DNA of 14,937 nt, taken from contig CAKUOX010000058.1 in assembly GCA_934670175.1 (NCBI GenBank), forward strand, positions 1 through 14,937. The letters run 5' to 3'. A program made the position numbers and the translations under genes. The stretch's first letter is position 1. Every line of letters starts with the position of its first letter. Of the stretch, positions 7,072 through 11,960 are shown piece after piece. The notes beneath the pieces were generated by a model, which saw only the letters and a program-made list of their open reading frames with translations, was not told the origin of the DNA and ran no database searches. This stretch comes from an uncultured Clostridia bacterium (GTDB taxonomy: Bacteria > Bacillota > Clostridia > Christensenellales > Aristaeellaceae).

Positions 7072-7088
7072 ATGGAAGTAGCTTCCAT
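7072..7088. promoter_or_regulatory. Palindrome at the start of the InlB-type transcript
   Basis: ATGGAAG-TAG-CTTCCAT, a perfect 7-bp inverted repeat. With the -10 at 7101-7096, transcription should begin near 7089, so this palindrome occupies about the first 17 transcribed bases. It could be an operator or a 5' stabilising hairpin. Confidence 0.5.
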
Positions 7089-7095
7089 CGTCTTC

Positions 7096-7124
7096 ATATT
7101 ACCATAATAATTCCGCCTGTGCAA
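7096..7124 (-). promoter_or_regulatory. Promoter of the InlB-type gene
   Basis: Leftward -35 TTGCAC (7124-7119), 17-base spacer, -10 TAATAT (7101-7096). The leader would be about 50 bases. Confidence 0.65.
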
Positions 7125-7145
7125 GTGCTTGACCGCAGTTTTTCC

Positions 7146-7673
7146 CTATTTCATCAGCCTGCCGCGCAGCCGGTTTATATACAGCTGCGTCATTATCATC
7201 AGCAGCCGGTCGTAGATCAGCAGCGTTACATTGCCGATCAGCAGACAGGCAAGCGCCATTGCCAGCCCCATTTCGCGGTATTCCGCCGCCAGCTGCGTCA
7301 GCCCCAGCACGAACACGCCGCAGACGTAGGTCAGCCCCGCGGCAAGGTTAAATACCAGCAGCTTCGCGCCCACGCGCAGCAGCGGACTGCGGATCTGCGT
7401 CAGCCGCCAGCGCAGCACCGGATAATGCCCCAGGAACAGGAACAGCAGCGCGCTTTCCTTGTCCGGACTCAGAATCAGCGAAAGCAGCGCGATCGCCGCG
7501 TAGGCGCTCCAGCTCATCCTTTCGCCGCATTCCACGAACACGGGAATCAGCATCAGTCCCGCCAGTGCGGGGCAGCAGAACGTTGCCAGCGGGATCAGGT
7601 TGCCCAGCATCATTATGCCCGCCGCCAGCGCGCAGAGCATGCCGGTGAGCGCGAGCTTTTTCGTCTGCTTCAT
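7146..7673 (-). CDS. Small polytopic membrane protein, ECF-S-like, function unknown
   Basis: A 175-aa hydrophobic protein with a short basic N-terminus (MKQTKK) and about five membrane segments (about 7-28, 31-50, 57-80, 104-130, 137-160), with LGNLIPLATFCCPALAGL (23-40) and ECGERMSWSAYAAIALLSL between them. The size and layout resemble the substrate-binding (S) subunits of ECF vitamin/metal transporters, but I see no motif naming a substrate, so this is tentative. The frame is open 11 codons further up; ATG 7673 is preferred because it overlaps the methyltransferase stop in an ATGA junction, indicating translational coupling, with AGGGGG upstream. It is the last gene of the rsuA-rsmC operon. 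Confidence 0.7.
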   Translation of the reverse strand: MKQTKKLALTGMLCALAAGIMMLGNLIPLATFCCPALAGLMLIPVFVECGERMSWSAYAAIALLSLILSPDKESALLFLFLGHYPVLRWRLTQIRSPLLRVGAKLLVFNLAAGLTYVCGVFVLGLTQLAAEYREMGLAMALACLLIGNVTLLIYDRLLMIMTQLYINRLRGRLMK

Positions 7674-8269
7674 TCCAGAACGCCCCCTGCGCATCTCAGC
7701 ACCCAATAGCCCTTGTCGCGGGCGATGCGCGCCACATCGCGGTAAATGCCCTGCAAATAGCGCTGCGCCGATTCCGCGCCCTGCTGCTTGCGGATCACGA
7801 TGTACAGCGCGCCGTCCTCGGTCAGGTGCGCGCGCGCCGCGTCGAACAGGCCGTAGATCACCGCCTTGCCCGCGCGAATGGGTGGGTTCAGCACGATGGC
7901 CGAAAACGCGCCGTCGACGTCCGCAAAGCCATCGCTCACGCGGGCGCGGGCGTTATGCACGCCGTTCGCCGCGCAGTTCTCCGCCGCCAGCGCCACGGCG
8001 CGCTCGTTGACGTCCGTCATCAGGATCTCCGCATTCGGGTATTTCTTTCCAAGGGCGACGCCCACCGGCCCCCAGCCGCAGCCCAGATCCAGTATCCTTC
8101 CGGAAAGCTCCGGCAGCGCCTCCAGCAGAATGCGCGTGCCCATGTCCAGCCCATCGCGGCAGAACACGCCCGCGTCCGTGGTGCACTTAAAGTGCATGCC
8201 CAGCGCGCGGTATTCCACCGTTTTGGGATCGGAGGCCGCGGCAGGCGCGGCGCTGTAATAATGCTCCAT
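7670..8269 (-). CDS. RsmC-like class I SAM-dependent methyltransferase
   Basis: A 199-aa protein. SAM-binding motif I is DLGCGWGPVG (61-70), the acidic residue after strand 2 is in MTDVNERA (84-91), and the catalytic/nucleobase motif NPPIRAGK (128-135) identifies an N-methyltransferase of the RsmC type. RsmC methylates the exocyclic amine of G1207 in 16S rRNA in E. coli; here the protein is the single-domain half, as is normal in Firmicutes (often annotated only as class I SAM methyltransferase). GTG 8287 is in frame, but GAGGAG overlapping the upstream stop points to ATG 8269 (MEHYY). It follows the pseudouridine synthase directly, so two rRNA-modification genes are co-transcribed. Confidence 0.85.
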   Translation of the reverse strand: MEHYYSAAPAAASDPKTVEYRALGMHFKCTTDAGVFCRDGLDMGTRILLEALPELSGRILDLGCGWGPVGVALGKKYPNAEILMTDVNERAVALAAENCAANGVHNARARVSDGFADVDGAFSAIVLNPPIRAGKAVIYGLFDAARAHLTEDGALYIVIRKQQGAESAQRYLQGIYRDVARIARDKGYWVLRCAGGVLE

Positions 8270-8283
8270 ATCGATCCATCTCC

Positions 8284-8994
8284 TCACAGCAGGCCGCTCA
8301 TTCTCTTCAGGCCTGATATTTCCTCATCGGTCAACAACCGGAATTCGCCGGGCGCAAGCGCGGGATCCAGCGCCACGCAGCCGATGCGCAGCCGCGAAAG
8401 CGAGATCAGCGGATGCCCGACAGCGGCAAACATGCGCTTGACCTGATGAAATTTGCCCTCGCTCAGCGTCACATTCGCCACGGAGCGCTCTCCGGCGGAG
8501 CGTATTTCAAGCCGAGCGGGCCGAGCGGTAAAATCCGAAAGCGCCAGTCCCTCGGCAAAGCGCCCTACGTCCGCCGCGTCAAGGCAGCCCTCGCACACGG
8601 CGCGGTAGGTTTTTTCCGCCTTCCAGCGCGGCGAGATCAGCCGGTGCGCCAGCTGACCGTCGGTGGTCAGCAGCACCAGTCCCGTCACGTCGCGATCGAG
8701 CCGCCCCACAGGGCCGATCCTCCGGCGCGCGTATTTCTCCGGCAGCAGCGATACCACCGTTGGCAGGCGCTTATCCTCCGTAGCGGTGATGACGCCGGCG
8801 GGTTTGTTGAGCATCAGGTAAAGCTCGTCGTTCGCGTCGATCGGCGCGCCGTCCAGCATTACGTCGGCAATTTCCACGTTGAGCCCCGGGTCGCGCGCGA
8901 CCGCGCCGCCCGCCTGCACGCGCCCTGCGGCGATCATCGCCTTCGCCTGCGTGCGGGAGCAGCCCGTGAGCGCGAGCGCCTTGTCCAGCCGCAT
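8284..8994 (-). CDS. rRNA pseudouridine synthase, RsuA/RluB/E/F family
   Basis: A 236-aa protein. An N-terminal S4 RNA-binding domain (MRLDKALALTGCSRTQAKAM, about 1-45) is followed by the synthase domain: LMLNKPAGVITAT (60-72), catalytic motif GRLDRDVTG (97-105, Asp100 the expected nucleophile), HRLISP (117-122), KTY (128-130), and GKFHQVKRMFAAVGH near the C-terminus. Overall pattern and length best fit RsuA, which makes pseudouridine 516 in 16S rRNA; RluB/E/F specificity cannot be excluded. Start ATG 8994 has a weak GGTGA site. It is the first gene of a three-gene operon from the promoter at 9030-9058. Confidence 0.9.
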   Translation of the reverse strand: MRLDKALALTGCSRTQAKAMIAAGRVQAGGAVARDPGLNVEIADVMLDGAPIDANDELYLMLNKPAGVITATEDKRLPTVVSLLPEKYARRRIGPVGRLDRDVTGLVLLTTDGQLAHRLISPRWKAEKTYRAVCEGCLDAADVGRFAEGLALSDFTARPARLEIRSAGERSVANVTLSEGKFHQVKRMFAAVGHPLISLSRLRIGCVALDPALAPGEFRLLTDEEISGLKRMSGLL

Positions 8995-9029
8995 GTCCGT
9001 TCACCGCCCTTTTTCTCTCGTCGCCTATC

Positions 9030-9058
9030 ATTATAGCAGACCCCGCCGCCCCGCGCAA
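9030..9058 (-). promoter_or_regulatory. Promoter of the rsuA-rsmC operon
   Basis: Leftward -35 TTGCGC (9058-9053), 17-base spacer, -10 TATAAT (9035-9030) with upstream TGC (extended -10). Leader about 30 bases. Confidence 0.75.
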
Positions 9059-9086
9059 CCTCGGCTTAATTGCGCGATTTTTGGGG

Positions 9087-9115
9087 TTGACAAGGCGTTT
9101 TGAATCTGATATAAT
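9087..9115 (+). promoter_or_regulatory. Consensus promoter of the tRNA-Ser pair
   Basis: -35 TTGACA (9087-9092), 17-base spacer, -10 TATAAT (9110-9115): a perfect match to the sigma-A consensus, fitting stable RNA genes. Transcription would start about 14 bases before the first tRNA. Confidence 0.9.
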
Positions 9116-9135
9116 CATCCATGCTGGTTGTGCAG

Positions 9136-9224
9136 GGAGAGATGGCCGAGTGGTTGAAGGCGCTGGTCTTGAAAACCAGTGATGTCGAAAGGCACCGGGG
9201 GTTCGAATCCCTCTCTCTCCGCCA
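9136..9224 (+). tRNA. tRNA-Ser (UGA)
   Basis: The acceptor stem GGAGAGA pairs with TCTCTCC, followed by discriminator G and an encoded CCA. The anticodon arm CTGGT-CTTGAAA-ACCAG gives anticodon TGA. A long variable arm and the TTCGAAT T-loop are present; 89 bases fits a class II serine tRNA. Confidence 0.97.
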
Positions 9225-9242
9225 ATTTCATATTTATATCGT

Positions 9243-9334
9243 GGAGAAGTACCCAAGAGGCCGAAGGGGCTCCCCTGCTAAGGGAGTAGGATGGGATAAC
9301 TGTCGCGAGGGTTCAAATCCCTCCTTCTCCGCCA
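9243..9334 (+). tRNA. tRNA-Ser (GCU)
   Basis: The acceptor stem GGAGAAG pairs with CTTCTCC, then G and encoded CCA. The anticodon arm CTCCC-CTGCTAA-GGGAG gives anticodon GCT. The long variable arm and TTCAAAT T-loop are typical of class II serine tRNA. It lies 18 bases behind the first tRNA, in the same transcript. Confidence 0.97.
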
Positions 9335-9338
9335 CCTT

Positions 9339-9379
9339 AGTACCCAGATATTGATACAATATCCGGGTACTGTTTTTTT
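9339..9379 (+). terminator. Strong intrinsic terminator of the tRNA operon
   Basis: AGTACCC (9339-9345) pairs with GGGTACT (9365-9371), continued inward by GATATTG with CAATATC across one mismatch, then G and seven T residues (9373-9379). Confidence 0.92.
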
Positions 9380-9459
9380 GCATATTATGCCGGCACTCGG
9401 TACGAAAATCAGATCTATGCAAAGTCAGTAGTCTATTTTACCCTCAGTCCGGTTTCCGG

Positions 9460-9540
9460 TCAATCGATATTGAGCCATCCCTGCTGATCCTCGGCTTTGG
9501 CCTGTACGCCATCAAACTGTTTTTGAGATAATGCCTTCAT
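9460..9540 (-). CDS. Possible 26-aa peptide downstream of thyX
   Basis: An ATG at 9540, three bases past the thyX stop, opens a 26-codon frame beginning MKALSQKQFDG and ending GWLNID. AAAGGG at the end of thyX could serve as its ribosome site. The peptide is hydrophilic, with no signal or membrane segment. It could be a real small gene coupled to thyX, a remnant of a longer gene, or chance. Bases 9380-9459 beyond it show no feature I can support apart from a small CCGG-type inverted repeat at about 9448-9459. Confidence 0.3.
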   Translation of the reverse strand: MKALSQKQFDGVQAKAEDQQGWLNID

Positions 9541-9543
9541 CGT

Positions 9544-10218
9544 TTACCCTTTGCGCGGCATCAGTCCACAGGAGTATTTCTCCGTGCAAAAGCCTGCAAT
9601 TTTGCATTTCGGCATGAAGTAGTGTTCCACGATATATTTCCATTCTTCAGAGTAATTGCCGAGCTGATCGCACAGATCACTGAAGAGTCTGCGATATTCG
9701 TGATACGCCCGGCTGCACATTCGCTGTCGGGACATATCCATCAGATTGCGCAGGTTATGTTTGCACACAATTTTCGTTTCCATGCCAAGCGGGAGCCCCA
9801 TCGCAGAATCCTCGCGGGGAATGCCCAAGGCGTCTAGCTGCTCGAGATGATGGTGGATATTACTCATCATCTGGTCGTAAACCTCTCTGGCAAGCACATT
9901 ATCCGCAATACTGGGCGGCGTGACATAAGCAAAGCCGTGTTCATAATCGATGTATCGCGTGCTCGCCTGGAGGCGCGTCGGAAGACCGCCCACATGGGTA
10001 TACCACTCTCGAATTACCCTGGCCGAGTATCCGTCAAGGATAAGATAGACATCTGGAAATTCAAAGGTTCTGCCATGCCCGCTCTCGAGACAATCGACGC
10101 CTCTCAGGTAATTTTTCCTGTCGTCGGTCGTATCCGCACCCCAACAGATACCGGCCTCGACGCCAATCATCGTAATTGGATTTCTGCAGGTGTATGTCTG
10201 AATGATAACGCTTCCCAT
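9544..10218 (-). CDS. Flavin-dependent thymidylate synthase ThyX, divergent
   Basis: A 224-aa protein that would methylate dUMP to dTMP using methylenetetrahydrofolate, FAD and NAD(P)H. Family landmarks: SGHGRTFEFPDVYLILDG (46-63, the His-rich substrate region), REWYTH (70-75), the S-x-RY motif region PTRLQASTRYIDYE (80-93), and the C-terminal helix LPLGMETKIVCKHNLRNLMDM (142-162) with RMCSRAYHEYR (166-176). A Cys-rich tail (CKIAGFC...SCG) follows, as in some clostridial and archaeal ThyX proteins. The canonical RHRx7S signature is replaced: RH is PT and the loop is shorter. GGGGG seven bases upstream selects ATG 10218 over an in-frame start nine codons earlier. The gene is AT-richer than its neighbours. 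Confidence 0.85.
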   Translation of the reverse strand: MGSVIIQTYTCRNPITMIGVEAGICWGADTTDDRKNYLRGVDCLESGHGRTFEFPDVYLILDGYSARVIREWYTHVGGLPTRLQASTRYIDYEHGFAYVTPPSIADNVLAREVYDQMMSNIHHHLEQLDALGIPREDSAMGLPLGMETKIVCKHNLRNLMDMSRQRMCSRAYHEYRRLFSDLCDQLGNYSEEWKYIVEHYFMPKCKIAGFCTEKYSCGLMPRKG

Positions 10219-10243
10219 ATTCAAGCCCCCTATCCTCGCTGTC

Positions 10244-10272
10244 AATATATCATAAAAATCAAATAATGTCCA
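10244..10272 (-). promoter_or_regulatory. Promoter of thyX
   Basis: Leftward -35 TGGACA (10272-10267), 17-base spacer, -10 TATATT (10249-10244). Leader under 25 bases. Confidence 0.65.
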
Positions 10273-10302
10273 TTGATCTATTCAAATTACTAAAAAATTA
10301 AC

Positions 10303-10331
10303 TTGTAAGCGGGCCAGGTTCTTGCTATACT
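10303..10331 (+). promoter_or_regulatory. Promoter of the flavoprotein stub
   Basis: -35 TTGTAA (10303-10308), 17-base spacer, -10 TATACT (10326-10331) preceded by TGC. A good ribosome site, GGAGG (10368-10372), follows seven bases before the ATG at 10380. Confidence 0.65.
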
Positions 10332-10379
10332 TTTTCCAGAAACAGATGATCCTCTTATCGGCAGAACGGAGGCGATGAT

Positions 10380-10502
10380 ATGTCCGAAATCTCTGATTTG
10401 ATGATGATTGGCGGCGGTCCGGCCGGGTATCTGCTGCGGAACGCGATTGAACGCCGCCGAGTCGAGCGGGAGGTCATTTCTCCGCGTCGGATGTTCTCAT
10501 GA
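10380..10502 (+). pseudogene. Truncated N-terminus of a pyridine-nucleotide-disulfide oxidoreductase
   Basis: A 40-codon frame starting MSEISDLMMIGGGPAGYLL, which is the beta-strand and GxGxxG FAD-binding turn that opens dihydrolipoamide-dehydrogenase-type flavoproteins. After Tyr-Leu-Leu the reading turns Arg-rich and stops at 10500-10502, where the terminator of the converging gene begins. A full protein of this family has about 450 residues; nothing of the redox-active CxxxxC motif, the NAD domain or the dimer domain is present in any frame. The promoter and ribosome site are intact, so the cause is probably a deletion; a recruited micro-ORF is the less likely alternative. Confidence 0.6.
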
Positions 10503-10535
10503 AAAGAGCAGCGGCGAAAATCAACGCCGCTGCTC
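10502..10535 (-). terminator. Terminator of the ECF-S-like gene near the Crp/Fnr regulator
   Basis: GAGCAGCGGCG (read leftward from 10535) pairs perfectly over 11 bp with CGCCGCTGCTC ending at 10506, loop of 8, followed by TTTT (10505-10502). It lies 17 bases past the stop codon. Confidence 0.8.
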
Positions 10536-10552
10536 CGGACTGTATCCGATGG

Positions 10553-11086
10553 TTAACCGTTCTTTTTTTCAAGTGCACGGCAGAGGGTCGGCGCGATGAG
10601 GCAGGCAATGACGCCACCGATCACTGCGGTAAGGAGCTGAGGCCATGTAAAGGAGGCCGTAACGACGCTGAGCTTTGCCTCAGGAACAACGTGTGGCGCA
10701 ACCAGCCGCACGAGGACGATGAGCAGCGTTACAAACTTTGCCGCCGCGGCCAGCGCCATGCTGACGTATGCGGCAGCCGGCTTCTTCTCCTTCAGGCACT
10801 TGCCGACGAGCAGACCGAACAGGAGCGCATAGACCGCATTGCCCAGCGAAACGCACGGAACCATCGGCAGAAACGCCGGGCCGATGCCGAGCAGATATGC
10901 ACAGAACGGCGAAATGACAGCGACCGTTATGCCGGACCAGACGCCGCCGATCAGTGCCGAGACGGCCAGCACCAGATTGACGCAGGAGCCGGTCACCAGC
11001 TGACCGAACCCCCTGGTAAAAAACTGAACGGCGATTAAAAGTGCGAGGCAGACCGCGGTTCGCACGATCCAGGTCGTTTTTTTCAT
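10553..11086 (-). CDS. Small integral membrane protein, ECF transporter S component-like
   Basis: A 177-aa protein, nearly all hydrophobic: segments at about 8-24, 31-48, 50-70, 76-95, 105-130 and 147-170, with a polar KCLKEKK loop at 96-102. The pattern LVTGSCVNLVLAVSALIGG (30-48) followed by SGITVAVISPFCAYLLGIGP (51-70) resembles ECF S components, but no substrate motif is recognisable and the partner ATPases are not here. The reading frame is open far upstream, but GGAGG seven bases before ATG 11086 sets the start. It is transcribed away from the Crp/Fnr gene, with a TATAAT and no -35; an inverted repeat sits where an activator should bind, so control by its neighbour is likely. It ends in a strong terminator, so it is a single-gene unit. 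Confidence 0.75.
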   Translation of the reverse strand: MKKTTWIVRTAVCLALLIAVQFFTRGFGQLVTGSCVNLVLAVSALIGGVWSGITVAVISPFCAYLLGIGPAFLPMVPCVSLGNAVYALLFGLLVGKCLKEKKPAAAYVSMALAAAAKFVTLLIVLVRLVAPHVVPEAKLSVVTASFTWPQLLTAVIGGVIACLIAPTLCRALEKKNG

Positions 11087-11116
11087 GAGAATTCCTCCCG
11101 AATTGTTGTCGACCTT

Positions 11117-11145
11117 ATTATAGCGCGATCGCAGAAATAATTCCG
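11117..11145 (-). promoter_or_regulatory. Activator-type promoter of the ECF-S-like gene
   Basis: The leftward -10 TATAAT is at 11122-11117. Seventeen bases further up the -35 position reads CGGAAT, with no resemblance to TTGACA. The inverted repeat at 11145-11158 abuts this position. Confidence 0.6.
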
Positions 11146-11158
11146 TTGCGCATGCAAC
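11145..11158. promoter_or_regulatory. Probable Crp/Fnr-family operator
   Basis: GTTGC-GCAT-GCAAC, a 5-4-5 inverted repeat in the divergent region. If the -10 at 11122-11117 occupies -12 to -7, the centre (11151.5) is at -41.5, the class II activator position. It also lies just ahead of the regulator's own ribosome site, so it could provide autoregulation. Confidence 0.55.
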
Positions 11159-11173
11159 CAAAGGAGAAAGAAA

Positions 11174-11863
11174 ATGCTGACGCGAACAGAGCAGAATACA
11201 CTGCTGCAAAACCGGCTCTTTGCGGGCCTTTCCGAAGCCGAGCTGAGCGGACTGCTGGAAAAGCTGTCGGCCCGCACGACTGTTTTTGCAAAGAACAGCG
11301 TTATTTGGGGGATGGGCGAGAAGGTCGAAAGCGCGGGAATCGTCCTGTCCGGGTGCGTTGAGGCATGGCAGTATACGCAGGATGGTCAGGAGAGCCTGGT
11401 GGCTGTCCACGGGACGGGCGGGTTGTTCGGCGACGTGCTGATGTCCGCGCGGACGATCGGCAGCCCGGTAGAGCTGCGCGCGGCAAAGGCCTCCAGGATC
11501 CTGTTTTTCTCCCTGGACGCGCTGCTCTGCCGCTGCGCCGAGGGCGGCGGATGGGACTGCGCGAAGCTGCTGTCCAACCTGCTGGCGGAAATATCGGAAA
11601 AATACTGGGCGATGCAAAGCCATATCCGCCTGCTGGCGATTCCAGATGGGAGAAGGCGGCTGGAAACCTATCTGCAGCACGAAGCGGAAAACGCGGGCGC
11701 AATGGTCTGCACCGATATGACGCGCGAACGGATGGCGCAGTATCTGGGCATGAACCGGAGCGCGCTTTCTCGCCTGCTCGGCACGATGCAGCAGGCAGGA
11801 AGCATCGAGCTTTGCAGAGGCGGTATCCGCCTTTTGCGGCGCATACTGTCCGATCCTGCATAA
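11174..11863 (+). CDS. Crp/Fnr-family transcriptional regulator
   Basis: A 229-aa protein. The N-terminal effector domain (about 10-120) is a cyclic-nucleotide-binding-type beta-roll: NSVIWGMGEKVESAGIVLSG (41-60), TQDGQESLVAVHGTGGLFGD (68-87). A long dimer helix runs from about 125 to 155. The C-terminal winged helix-turn-helix is clear: DMTRERMAQYLGMNRSALSR (181-200), LLGTMQQAGSI (201-211). Compared with the FNR reading helix (ETISR), Ser199 and Arg200 are kept but the Glu is Ser. No N-terminal Cys cluster is present (first Cys at 61), so it is not a canonical oxygen-sensing Fnr; the effector is unknown. AGGAG lies seven bases before ATG 11174. It sits between a divergent membrane protein and the hydrogenase genes, suggesting redox-linked control. 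Confidence 0.9.
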   Translation: MLTRTEQNTLLQNRLFAGLSEAELSGLLEKLSARTTVFAKNSVIWGMGEKVESAGIVLSGCVEAWQYTQDGQESLVAVHGTGGLFGDVLMSARTIGSPVELRAAKASRILFFSLDALLCRCAEGGGWDCAKLLSNLLAEISEKYWAMQSHIRLLAIPDGRRRLETYLQHEAENAGAMVCTDMTRERMAQYLGMNRSALSRLLGTMQQAGSIELCRGGIRLLRRILSDPA

Positions 11864-11960
11864 CTGGGGCGCAGAAAGGGGCGATGGCTTAGACACGGAT
11901 ATATTCACAGAAAGATATTTATGCGTGGTACAGAATAATGACAAAAGGAGTGAACCAATC

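Noticed and set aside
8771..9256. Leftward frame crossing the tRNA-Ser genes with GERGIRTPGAF-type text
   Set aside because: This is the familiar antisense translation of tRNA-Ser; it overlaps the rsuA-like gene and a promoter and has no ribosome site.
9234..9422. Leftward frame over the second tRNA-Ser and terminator
   Set aside because: Antisense of tRNA-Ser(GCU) (GFEPSRQLSHPTP-type text), a known spurious prediction.
9442..9462. CCGG-AAA-CCGG inverted repeat as a terminator for thyX
   Set aside because: The stem is only 4-5 bp and is followed by a purine-rich stretch without a U-run; not enough to call.
11864..11960. Promoter or Crp/Fnr site directly before the flavoprotein gene
   Set aside because: The interval is AT-rich with a TTCACA/TGTGA-like half site, but I found no paired boxes at 16-18 bases and no copy of the GTTGC palindrome. 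The gene may be read through from the regulator.
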